From: Amaurobius ferox
Taxonomy: Eukaryota; Arthropoda; Arachnida; Araneae; Amaurobiidae
NCBI GenBank assembly: GCA_951213105.1
Contig: OX578142.1
Location: 123,891,731 to 123,955,730 of the forward strand
Reading direction: 5' to 3'
Length of the DNA stretch: 64,000 bases
Within the stretch, counting starts at the first letter, position 1, and the number at the start of each line of letters is the position of its first letter. Positions 23,190-34,740 of the stretch are shown one piece after another. The notes beneath the pieces were generated by a model, which worked only from the letters and a program-made list of their open reading frames with translations, ran no database searches and was not told where the DNA came from. A program made the translations under genes and the position numbers.

Positions 23190-25753
23190 ATGAATTGGGA
23201 TAATTATAGATCGACAAACATTGACCAATTTAGCGTTATAGACGATTAGGAAGAATACCATACCTACTCTCAATCTAAATCATATTCCTTCAATAGATGC
23301 AATAATCTTAGGTGCAAAACTTGTTCTTATGCTGACCCATTACAAATTATTAATAATTCCACTTCACAAAAATTCTGCAAAGTTTTTAATTGCATATACA
23401 AACTTAATTGTACTATTTGTAACTTATCCTATATTGGCCAAACCAGCAACCCCGTACATCTGAGAATGAATGTCCACAGGGATCATATTAAAAAAATTGA
23501 CCATAAAGACTTTAATGATCTCCCTACTAAAAATCAATTTGAACATCAGCACTTTGCTACACACGGATTTAAAAATGTGTCCCTTCATATTTTAGATATT
23601 AAAATTTCACTCACTGATAGATTAGTATTTGAAAATTATTACATTAAAAAATTTAAAACTCTGTTCCCCTATGGCTTAAATCAAATTTATAATAATAATA
23701 ATGTTGTTAACAAACGTTTTGAATACAATTCTAATAAATCTTCAGTATATAAACATCTTTTTCAATATTCAAAGTCATCAACGTCTAGTAAAAAGCGATA
23801 TAAGCGCGGCAAAGGAAAAAGTAACTTAAGTAAAACTATTGATTACAATGCAGACATTTTGAAATTACAATATAATTATTCTCAAACTTTCAATTTTCTA
23901 CCTGTTAGAACTTGGTTATATAAAGCCAGAAAATGCAAATAAAGTATTGTTTATACTAATTTTTTAAAATTAAAATTAACTCATGAGCATTTTAAACATT
24001 TATTTTATGATTTGCTTCTTTCACGTACAAATTTCTTAAATTACCACCTTCTCCATTCACCAAATCCACATAATAAAATAGCTTACTGTGTAATTTCTTT
24101 TAAACACCCTATTCTTAATTCTCTTAACTTCATTAATTTATTTGCAAAACATCACCACTTGTTACCCGTAAAGGAAATCAAAATACAAAAATCCTTCAAA
24201 TATAATTTGCCAATTGGTAGAACTATTTACAATTACAATGAAGTTTCCAGGACATTGAACTCCGATGACCTTACATCATGTGTATGCAGCAATAAAAATC
24301 TTGCCCCTTATGTCAACTCCTCTCATGGACACATTATTACTGGGGATCTCAGTATAGTTCAGGATGATATACTAAGGGATATTATGAATAAAGTGTTTAA
24401 ATTTCGCATTCCATTCTGCCATCACCCTAAACAACTTCTTCAGTCTATATCATTTGATTTTGATAAATTCAAATATCAATTTACTTGTTCACATTCCATT
24501 CCTATTGAAGCATTCCATTTATGGAAGTATACTATCTTACATCTACTTAAAAATGTAATATTATAAACATTAATTTAACAAAGCCTAGGTATCCTTATAA
24601 ACAACACATATCTGCTATTAAAGAACTACAACAACATTTTGTCATAACTTATGTAGATAAAGTTTCTAATAATTATGCCATCATTTGTAAAAAATATTAT
24701 GTTTCTCTGTAGCAGAATTACTTAAAAAATAATCAAATTTTTAAACCCATTAATAATTAGTCTATCAAAATCAAAACTAAAATGCCAAAATTATATACAA
24801 AATTAAATATTAATTATAAGTTTTTTAAATTTCCTTATGTTACTTTGGTTCCTAAATTCCATAAATCACCTCTCAGTTTTAGAACAGTCACTTGTGGACA
24901 TAATACCTTTACCACTACAGCTAGTAAGTACTTGCTTAACTGTTTAAGTAGAATTAATGAATCTCTTAAATTTAGGAATTCGGGATATTTCATTTTGAAT
25001 AATAGTTTTGATTTAGTAAATCACCTTAGCAAGCTTCCACAAATTCTTGGTTTCCATACCTTTGATTTTAAAGACCTATTTAATAATATTGTCATTAAAG
25101 ATTTATATAAAGTTATTATCTCTCTTTATCATGAATATCTATCTTTCAATAATGTTGCATTTAATGTCAAAAACTTTCCTATGCTCTTGCACTTTGTGTT
25201 ATACAACAATTATATTATCCAAGGTGATAACATTTACTTACAAACATCTGGTGTACCACAAGGTGGCTGTAGTAGTAGTATACTCGCTAACTTATATCTT
25301 TATTATTATGAATGTCATTTTAACTCTAATTCATATATTTTATATAGATATGTTGACGCCTTAATTTGTATTATCATTGATGATTCCTATCCTATTAATA
25401 TTGATTTTTACCCATCTAACCTAGAATTAATTCCTAATGAGCCTAGCGCTAGTCAAACTGTAAATTTTTTAGACCTAAATTTAGATACCCTCAATAATCA
25501 TGTAATCACCAATCTATATGATAAAAAAGATTCTTACAACTTCACTATCATAAAGCTGCTATCATATCATTCTTGTAATTCTATTCAATTGTTTAGAAAC
25601 ATCATTTTAAACCAGCTATTTCGAATACATCGACTTTCTGATCCTCGGTTTCACTTTCTCCACATCAATAATCTTAAACGCATTTGTCAAAATTACCAAT
25701 ATCCGGAAGTATTTGTAAATAATATTATTAATAATTTCAAATATACCACGTAA
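23190..25753 (+). pseudogene. PLE EN-CxC-RT polyprotein, decayed
   Basis: A candidate ATG at 23190 opens the frame. The endonuclease part has CTIC (residues 74-77), SYIGQT (the GIY-YIG core), an Arg in HLRMNVHRDH (residue 92), EHQHFATHGF with zinc-finger His candidates, Glu in VFENYYI (148) and Asn in FPYGLNQI (164), so all expected active-site residues are present. The CxC linker is SCVCSNKN at 24276-24299. The reverse transcriptase (24782-25753) has HTFDFKDLFNNI with the first catalytic Asp (codon 25064), SGVPQGGCSSSILANLYLYY, and YRYVDALI where a second Asp is expected but Ala (GCC, 25358) is found. Lesions are TAG at 23247, TAA at 23940, one frameshift near 24540-24566, and TAG at 24710 and 24758. 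None of the in-frame stops is TGA. It is inactive but close to full length. Confidence 0.88.
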
Positions 25754-26566
25754 TAATTTTACCCATGCATTATTTATCTTTGATTGGATAACTCAATTTT
25801 GAGAATTCACCCATTCTTATCACCTAACTTACCACTTGGCCTGAGTCTAATACCGTTTACTATTTTCGAATGACTATTTTCCACTTGTCCTGAGTCCTAT
25901 ACTGATTACTATATTTGAAAGTCTCCATACATATTATGTATCGTTCAAATGTATTCATTCTGGTGCCCACTCACATTGACGAAGTGAGGTGAAATGCTCA
26001 GTCGCTTATTCAACTTACACGTGGTAACAATGCTTATGTGTTCATATTTTTGTTCGAGGAGGTATTATTTTTCTGATTTGTAATTCAATTGATTTATTTT
26101 TCTCCTTCCACTAGCCATTAGACAGTTCCAATGGTGTCTATAGTTAAATACTATCGCCATTGTCAGAAACTGGCTATTCTATCGGTTTTAATTCGAATTG
26201 TATGGCTGTCCTGATGAGAATGCAATTTCGAACTAACCGCCATTTTTTGTGTAGTTTCAATTGATTGTTCTCTATGCCTTAATCTATTATCTTGAGCTTA
26301 TTATTATTGCCTTTTCTCATTTTTGCCGTGTTTTCTTTTTTATTTTTATTTATATTTATATACTTTTAATTGTGAATTTTGTATCCTAATATTCTTCTCA
26401 TCCCCCTTTCCATTGTAGTGATATGTTACCTTCTATCTTTATCCTTAGTCTTGGTCTATAGTTACTCATTTGTAACAGATATGCTAGAGATGGGTTTTAT
26501 TGTACATACAGTAGTTTATGCATAATTTTCGATTAAAATCTTTCAATTTTTATTTATATATATATA
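25754..26566 (+). other. PLE 3' region with hammerhead-like motif
   Basis: About 810 bp follow the stop codon. The sequence is preserved in two truncated copies near 50.5-51.9 kb. CCTGATGAGAATGCAATTTC followed by GAAC (26210-26233) resembles a hammerhead core: CUGAUGA, a short stem II, GAA. CGGTT at 26183 could pair with AACCG at 26235. The expected A after GAA is C, and stem I is unclear. Confidence 0.6.
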
Positions 26567-28523
26567 CTAGCAGCATACCCGTTCTTCGTACGGAGTATAT
26601 AATATAAAGAAACTTGAAATTCATAATCATGCCCAAATTCTTATAGTATACTAAATGACATGTTTAATCAAAATATTCTGTTAAAATATATAATATAATG
26701 CTCCTAAAAAGAAGTTTAAGAATCTCTGTTCTCGCTATATAAAATTATCTTCATGGACATATCTGAAGAGTAAAACATCTTGGACCCCTTATGTAAGCAA
26801 ATATAAAAAAAAATATGGAATTGAATCAATATATGCAAAATAAAAACGTTAAAATTGTATGGGACCCGTACTAATTATATACGCGAATATTAGAAAATAT
26901 AACCTGTATTAGTAGATTACATGTATAAATTGAAAATACCAATAAACCCGTAATCTTTAAATCTGAAGACAGTCATTTATTCCAATATATGTCAAAATTA
27001 AAGTGCTAAAATTATATGGGAAGATATACACGTACTACTTATAATGTCCGATTATTAGTAGAAGATTACCCGTTTTGCAATATGAGTCACAAATGTTTTT
27101 TGGTAAAATACAACAGACGACGTAATAAATTGAATATATAATTAATCCCCTTAATCTTCATACCAGAAGACTGTACTTGATTCCAATATATATGCCAATA
27201 CATGTCAAAATATATGCCAATATACCTGTACTACTTATATTCTCGTAGGTTAGAAGATATACCCGTGCATTAATAGAAGATTACTCGTACAACGTACAAT
27301 ATGCGTGTGTCAGCAATTTTTGCCGCAATAAAACAATGGCGTAATAACTTAAAAATATCAATAATCCCTGAATCAATAATTCCGGAAAATATCAATAATA
27401 ATAATGTTTAAACCTGAAGAGTATAATTGATATTATCCAGTCCAAAATGAAATGGCAATGAAATTTATTTTATATACATATCTTCATTATTCAAATCGGA
27501 AAGGATTTAATAAAAATCGTCTGCAGCATAAACACATTGGATTTAAGTCCGTTGCTAAGCGACATGATATCATTTGCTTCAAATAAATTGGTAGAAAAAA
27601 TATCGTCTAAATAGTTATATTTCTATGGAACATTTGGCGACAGTTTCGTCAAATTAGCGACATTTTAAAAAATCGCCAAATTTATCGCCAAGTGGGACTG
27701 TAGAACTGACAGTTCCACTTTGCAACAAATTGACGAAATATCATCACAATACTATCCCCTAACAAAAAACAATTAATATCATTTATGTAGCGCAATTTTA
27801 TCAATTTCAAGATATTTTTATAGATTTGAAAACATTTTTATCAATTTGGTGACATTTTAAAAATTCGCTAAATGTATTACTAAGTAGGATGGTTGGTCTG
27901 ACAGAGAAATGCTAACCAAACATCATTTCAGTACTCTCTTCTAACAAAACAAAAAAAAATTTCATTGATATGTAGAAGACCCAAGCCACACGACCAACCC
28001 GAAGGTTTATGGCAGCTGTTTGTGTGTCGTTTATATCAATTTGGCGACATTTCCGTCAATTTGGCAAAGTTTAAGAAAAGTTGTCAAATTAGCGATATCC
28101 CGCCAAATTCGTAGCTTTGAATTTGCAGATCTGAATGAAACATTCTTATCCCGTTTCAATATACTAAATGAAAACACTACAATTGTATTAGAAGATATAC
28201 CCGCTCTACTATTTTTCTGTTTCAACAATCGGCTATATGAATTTATTGGCTAAACACAATATATGAGTTTAGTAGCTAAATACGATATAAGCTTGAAAAC
28301 TCTTTGCCAAAATAAATGAAATTGATGTACGCAGTCAGCAATTAATATAATTAAAAGAAAAATCAAACTGTCCATTCAGAAGATATACTTTTATATCCAT
28401 TTATCCATTTATTTATTATTTAAATCGAAAAAAAATAATAAAAACATTAACAAACACATTTAATTTAATTGCGATGCCGAGCAACATGATATATCCTCCT
28501 AAAATGTTAAAATTTATTAACCA
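26567..28523 (-). mobile_element. Helitron family A, copy 1 (5' end missing)
   Basis: On the minus strand the 3' terminus at the left reads CCGTACGAAGAACGG (hairpin), then GTATGCTG and CTAG at 26567-26570, a typical Helitron end. The copy ends abruptly at 28523, where a second copy begins; about 640 bp of the 5' side, including TCTATATAAATAAAA, is missing. No Rep/helicase coding is present, so it is non-autonomous. The interior contains GCCAAATT-rich segments (27620-27720 and 28040-28110). Confidence 0.8.
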
Positions 28524-29966
28524 CTAACAGCACACCTGTTATTCGTACGGAGTGTATAATTTAAAGAAACTTAAAGTTCGCAATCATGTGCAAATTCTGT
28601 TAAAATATTAAATTTATTGCTCCTAAAGAGAAGTTTAAGAATATATGTTCTCACTATGCAAAATTATCTTCACGATCAGATCTGAAGAATAAAACATCCT
28701 GCCCCCTTTTGTAAGCAAATTTACAGAAGAAAAAATAGGAATTGAATGAATATATGCAACCCCGTACTAATTATATTGTCGCAGATCAGAAAATATGCCA
28801 ATGTGTTAGTAGAAGATTACCCGTATTACAATATGCGTCTCAAAAATATTTGCCAAAATAAAAGAGATGACGTAATAAATTGAAAACATCAATAATATCC
28901 GTACTCTTTATACCAGAAGGTCGTAATTGATTCCAATATATGCCAATATATATCAAAACATATGTCAATATACCTGTACTACTTATATTCTCGTAGATTA
29001 AAAGATATACACGTGTATTTGTAGAAGATTCGTACAACATACAATATATGAGTTTAAACAATTTTTGTCATAATAAAATAATTGCATAATAACTTGAAAA
29101 TATCAATAATCCTTGAATCAATAATCCCCGAAAATATAAATAATAATAATTTTTAAACCTGAAGACCGTAATTGATATTATCCAGTCAAAAATGCTATAA
29201 GAAAAATCAAATCGTTCTTTTCTAAAATATATTTTTATATCCATTTATTTATTATTCAAATCGAAAAAATAATTATTAAAATTAACAGACAGATTTAATT
29301 TAATTGCTTTTCTGAGTAACATGATATAAGATAGAATCTTATAACATGTTAAATATGTCATGTCTTATAACATAAACTGCGAAATTAAATAACGATTTTG
29401 ATTTCTCTATACTTCTCGTTGTTCCGTAAAAGCTTGTTTTAAATAAACCATGAACCATGGAGATAGATTTCCCCTTTAAATCATGTTTCAAACAATTCAT
29501 GTTTTTGGAAAGTGACTAATTAACGCAAAAAATCTCCCATCAAACTCAGAGATTAAATTTTAATTCACTTTCAAACGATTTTCAAACTTTTCGTTTGGAT
29601 AAACCACGGAGTTAGGGAGTAGAACTCCAAGAAAAAAGTTCCGTTTTTCATTAATATCTCGACAACCCCAGGTCTTAGAAACTCGAAACTTGGACAAAAG
29701 TTATGGGAGGATATTTCAAGGCTATTCACCAAATTTCATTAAATTCGGTTTAGCCGTTTTTCCGTGATGATGAGACAAACTAAAATTTTGTTTTTTCCTA
29801 ATATCTCGAGAACCACTGGTCGTAAAAACTCAAAACACGGATATAATTTTAAGTGGGGCTATTTCTGGGCTACCCACAAAATTTCATCAAATTCGGTTCA
29901 GCCGTTCTCTCGTGATGGTGTGACAAACAGACAGACAGACAGATTTTCATTTTTATTTATATATAT
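28524..29966 (-). mobile_element. Helitron family A, copy 2 (internal deletion)
   Basis: The left end CTAACAGCACACCTGTTATT is a mutated version of the CTAGCAGCATACCCG terminus. About 900 bp present in copies 1 and 3 are missing from the middle. The right end has ACAAACAGACAGACAGAT then TTTTCATTTTTATTTATATA, the 5' end of the family read on the opposite strand. It abuts copy 3 directly. Confidence 0.8.
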
Positions 29967-29969
29967 ATA

Positions 29970-32082
29970 CTAGCAGCATACCCGTTCTTCGTACGGAATA
30001 TATAATATAAAGAAACTTATAATTCGCAATCATGTGCAAATTCTGTTAAGATATTAAATTAATTGCTCCTAAAGAGAAGTTTAAGAATATCTGTTCTCAC
30101 TATGCAAAATTATCTTCATGAGCAGATCTGAAGAATAAAACATCCTGGCCCCTTTTGTAAGCAAATTTACAAAAAAAAAAAGGAATTGTATCAATATATG
30201 CAACCCCGTACTACTTATATTGTCGCAGATTAGAAAATATGCCAGTGTGCTAGTAGAAGATTCCCCGTATTACAATATGAGTCTCAAAAATATTTGCCAA
30301 AATAAAAGAGATGACGTAATAAATTGGAAATATCAATAATCCCCGTAATCTTTATACCAGAAGGCGTAATTGATTCCAATATATGCCAATATATAACAAA
30401 ATATATGCCAATATACCTGTACTACTTATATTCTCATAGATTAGAAGATATAATGCATTTGTAGAAGATTACTCGTACAAAGTACTACATATGAGTTTCA
30501 ACAATTTTCGGCATAATAAAACAATGGCATAATAACTTGAAAATATCAATAATCCCTGAATCAACAGTCCCCGAAAATATCAATAATAATAATGTTTAAA
30601 CCTGGGGACCGTAATTGGTATTATCCAGTCAAAAATGCAATGCCAATGAAATTTATTTTATATACATATCTTTATTATTCAAATCGGAAAAGATTTAATA
30701 TAAAATTGTATGCGGAATAACACATTGGATCCGTCGCTAAGCGACATGATATCATTTGCTTCAAATAAATTGATGGAAATCATATCGTGGGACTGTAGAA
30801 CAGATAGACCCATTTTGCAACAAATTGACGAAACATCATCGCAATACTATCCCCTAACAAAATACAATTATTTTCATTTATTAAGCGCGATTTTATCAAT
30901 TGCAGGATATTTTTATAGACTCGCAAATACTTTTATCAATTTCGTGATATTAAAAAAATTCTTTAAATGTGTTACTAAGTAGGATGGATGGATTGATCGA
31001 GAAATGCTACCGAAACATCATTTCAGTACTCTATTCTAAAAAGCAAATCATTGATTAGCGCCAATTTTATAAATTTGGAAACATTTCCTCTAATTTGGTA
31101 AAGTTTAAGAGAAGTTACCAAGTTATTTTGAGATATTCCACTAAATTCGTAGCTCTGAATTTGCAGATCTGAAGAATAAAATATCTTGATCCCGTTTGTA
31201 TACTAAATGAAGACACTAAAATTGTATTATAAGATACACCCGTTCTAATCTTTTTCTGCTTCAACAATCGGCTAAATGAATTTATTGGGTAAACACAATA
31301 TATGAGTTTATTAGCTAAACACAATATATGAGCTGGAAACCACTTTGCTAAAATAAATGAAAGTCGTGTACGCGGTCGGCAATTTATATAATTAAAAGAA
31401 CAATCAAACCGTTCATTTAAAAATATATTTTTACATCCATTTATTTATTATTCAAATAGAAAAAATAATAATAAATATTAACAACACATTTAATTTCATT
31501 CCGTTGCCGAGCAACATGATATAAGATAGAATCTTCCTCATAAAATGCAAAATTTAATAGCCATTTTTATTTCTTTAAACTTTTCATTTTTCAGTAAAAG
31601 CTTGTATAATATAAACCAAGGAGATAGATTTCCCATTTAAATCATGTTTCAAACAATTGATGTTTTCAGAAAGTGAGTAATTAGTGCAAAAAATCTCCCC
31701 CCAAACTCTGAGATACAGTTTTAATTCACTTTCACACGATTTTCAAGCTTTTCGTTTGGATAAACCACGGAGTTAGAGAGGAGAACTCCTAAGAAAAAGT
31801 TTCGTTTTTCATTAATATCTCGACAACCCCTGGTCTTAGATACTCGAAACTTGGGCTAAATTTATGGGGGGCTATTTAAAGGCTATCCACAAAATTTCAT
31901 CAAATTCGATTCAGCCGTTCTCCCGTGATGATGAGACAAACGAAAATATCGTTTTTTACTAATATCTCGAGAACCACGGATTGTAGAAACTCCATATATG
32001 GACTAAATTTTAAGTGGGACTATTTCCAGGCTACCCACAAAATTTCATCAAATTCGGTTCAGCTGTTCTCCCGTGATGATGG

Positions 32083-32132
<50 letters not shown>

Positions 32133-32151
32133 TTTTCATTTTTATTTATAT

Positions 32152-32154
<3 letters not shown>
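29970..32154 (-). mobile_element. Helitron family A, copy 3 (full length)
   Basis: It runs from CTAG at 29970-29973 to the complement of a TC start (GA at 32153-32154), about 2.19 kb. The 5' end, read on the minus strand, is TCTATATAAATAAAAATG followed by a (CTGT)n run. The plus strand at 32093-32131 is a (GACA)n tract. Plus-strand frames rich in NISRTT and FSRD are translations of this conserved non-coding end. No coding capacity is seen. Confidence 0.85.

Positions 32155-32220
<66 letters not shown>
32155..32220. repeat. (TA)n microsatellite
   Basis: A pure TA tract between the Helitron 5' end and a mariner-type MITE. Confidence 0.97.
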
Positions 32221-32223
<3 letters not shown>

Positions 32224-33948
32224 GGTGTCCCAAAAAGTTTGAAACGCGTATTATTTCGTTACCTGTTGGAGATAAGTGGGCAATGTACATTGCTAAAATG
32301 TTGAAAGGAAAGTAGGAAATAAGACTACGTTAATAAAATAGTGCTCCCATTCATTTTCAAAAGATTACACTTTTTAAATTATTATACGACACCCTTAGAC
32401 AAATTTGGTCAATCAGAAAATTTTTATTTTTAATTGCAACAAGATCATGAAAAAACGCATATCTGTATCTTTAAAATCAACTGAATTATGATAAAGGAAA
32501 AAATCTCACTTCTGCCACTTTTCCGTACCAATGTGAAAGACTTTTCATCAGTGAAAATAGGGATTATAAACAAATTGACAATGGAAATGTTTAGATAAAA
32601 AAAGTATTTAAAAGTACTTAATTATTGAGAAAGTACTTAGTTATTGAAAGGTACTTAAGAATCCGTGATTGCATCGTGAGCCTTTGCGGAATTCGTAAAA
32701 ATGAATCCTTTGTATTATCATCCAGTTTGTGATATGTCACAAACTGGATGATAATACAAAGGATTTTGTGATATGTCACACTTTTTTGTGATATGTCACA
32801 AATTTACATTTCTAATTTGATAAATGGTCCCCATTTACAATGTTTCGTGCTGTTTTTTTAATGATCTTATTGCATTAAAAATTAACATTTTCTAATTAGC
32901 CAAATTTGTCTAAGTGTGCATTACAAAAGTTTAAAATGTGTAACGTTTTGAAAATTAATGGGAGAACTATTTTATTAACGAAGTCTTATTTCCTACCTTA
33001 CTATCACATTTTTGCAATTTACATTGTCCACTTATCTCCAACAGGTAAAGATTTAAAGCGCGTTTCAATCTTTTTGGGTGTCCCAAGAACATTGACCTCG
33101 GCTTTTATTTCTTAAATATTGATCTTAGACATATATAATAAATTACAAAGTTCCGCAAAAAAAGGTACAGGATGTTAAGAAATCGATTAAAATTTTCAAG
33201 GGAAATAAATTTTAAGAAATACAAAATTCAAAATTTTTTACGGACCCCGTACAAAAACATTTCCAATGAGTAAAATGAGTCCCATACACTAATAAGGTGA
33301 TGTACAAAATGACAAAAATGCTGACTTAAACCCCTTTTTGATGCATCGACATGGGTTCTCAGAGGGGGAAAATCATGTCGCTAGATCGCGTTTCAGGGGT
33401 CATACACAAATTAGGAAAGAAAACAATTGTTGTATAAATAAATAATAATTTTGTTATTTATTGGTATAAGTATCTACACTGTGTAGAAATAATAACTTTA
33501 CACAAAGATTACAAAGCTTGTTCAAAATGTTTTCCATCTACGCCAAAGATCCATTAAAGATAAGAGGCAGATATTATTTGCCTATAATGCATTTCTGCTT
33601 TGCGTCATTTGCACTCTTGCTGTCAACATTTACATTTTAATTCGTGATTAGTCCCTCACCAACTTTGTTTAAATACATATCTGGGACTTTTTATGAAAAA
33701 ATGCTGAAATTTTGTACATCACATTTTTAGTGTATGGGGCACATTTTACTTACTGGAAATGTTTTTGTACGGGGGCCGTATAAATATTTTAATTTTGTAT
33801 TTCTTCAAATTTAATCCCCTGAACATTTTTATCGATTTCATAAAATTCTGTACCTTTTTTTACGCAACTTTGTAATTTATTATATATATCTAAGATCAAT
33901 ATTTAAGGAATAAAAGCCTAGCTAGGTCAATGTTTTTGTGACACCCTG
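32221..33948. mobile_element. Two mariner-type MITEs fused end to end
   Basis: The left part starts CAGGGTGTCCCAAAAAGTTT, and its opposite arm (CTCCAACAGGTAAAG...TTTCAATCTTTTTGG) ends near 33076. The right part starts GGGTGTCCCAAGAACATTG at 33076 and ends GACACCCTG at 33948; it is the same family as 16595-17547. The two inner termini share one GGGTGTCCC, so the expected CAGGGTG ends and TA between them are gone. Only the two outer ends are intact. No transposase frame is left. Confidence 0.8.
32704..32765. repeat. Perfect 29-bp hairpin, 4-nt loop
   Basis: Positions 32704-32732 (starting AATCCTTTGTATTATCATCC) are exactly complementary to 32737-32765, separated by TATG. The tip TTGTGATATGTCAC is repeated twice more to about 32805. 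It lies inside the left MITE and looks like a fresh snap-back duplication. Confidence 0.93.
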
Positions 33949-33950
33949 AA

Positions 33951-34018
<68 letters not shown>

Positions 34019-34021
34019 ATC

Positions 34022-34056
<35 letters not shown>
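33951..34056. repeat. (TA)n microsatellite
   Basis: A TA tract with one TTGTATC interruption, between the fused MITEs and the foldback element. Confidence 0.96.
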
Positions 34057-34059
<3 letters not shown>

Positions 34060-34170
34060 CTCTTATTTAAGCTATGTAATTCTGGAACTACAAAAAACAT
34101 AATTGGATGAAAGAAATTTTAATCGTATTTAAAATATAATTTCAACATATGTACATCCAAAATATATGTA

Positions 34171-34680
34171 TGGATCGGAGAGACATGCGGTTTGCAGATG
34201 AATATTCACAGTAGTGCGGGATTTTTTTATGGCATGAAAAAAAAATAGTTCAAAATCTCGACACTAGGGAGCACTGCTGCAAATAAAACAACAAAGGGTA
34301 GTAATTGTGAAATGAGATATTTTATTTCAGCATGATTTACAGCTGCAACTGCTCAATATATGTGTCCTCCACCACATTCCAGTACTGAGTGCAATCCCGA
34401 TGTTACGCCTGATATAGTATTGCACTGGTATTAAGCTGTATTAGGCGTAATAGCGAAACTGCACTCAGTACAGGAATGTGATAATGGACACATTGAGAAC
34501 TTGCAGATGTAAATCATGCTGAAATAAAATATCTCATTTCACAATTATTACCCCTCGTTGTTTTCTTAGCGCCCCCTAGTATCGAGATTTTGAACTATTT
34601 TTTTTTCATGCTATACAAAAGCCCGCACCACGGTGAATATTAATCTGCAAACCGCATGTCTCTCCTACCCATAGATATTT
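34171..34680. mobile_element. Foldback element, about 250-bp arms
   Basis: The two halves are near-complementary along their whole length: GAGACATGCGGTTTGCAGAT, then ATAGTTCAAAATCTCGA, AAATGAGATATTTTATTTCA and TACTGAGTGCA all recur inverted. The axis is near 34423 and the central spacer is very short. No coding is seen. A transcript would form a long, slightly mismatched hairpin. The true ends may lie further out (34060-34740), where similarity fades. Confidence 0.85.
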
Positions 34681-34740
34681 TTTTTTATCGCATTTTACTT
34701 TTTCTCCGAACTTTTGAATCTCCCGGTATATAAAGATCAG

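Larger units (their letters stand above)
23190..26566 (+). mobile_element. Penelope-like element, permuted (Naiad-type)
   Basis: This is the most complete PLE in the window. Coding order is zinc-finger/GIY-YIG endonuclease first, then a CxC linker, then reverse transcriptase. Canonical EN+ PLEs have the endonuclease at the C-terminus, so this order marks the N-terminal-EN clade (Naiad). A 3' region of about 810 bp ends CAATTTTTATTTATATATA directly against a Helitron end. The 3' region is repeated in truncated copies at 50226-51284 and 51425-51926, which confirms it belongs to the element. The 5' boundary is uncertain. Confidence 0.88.

Noticed and set aside
29764..32242. Plus-strand frames with NISRTT and FSRD in Helitron copies
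   Set aside because: They are translations of the conserved non-coding 5' end of Helitron family A, recurring in both copies with frame-disrupting differences.
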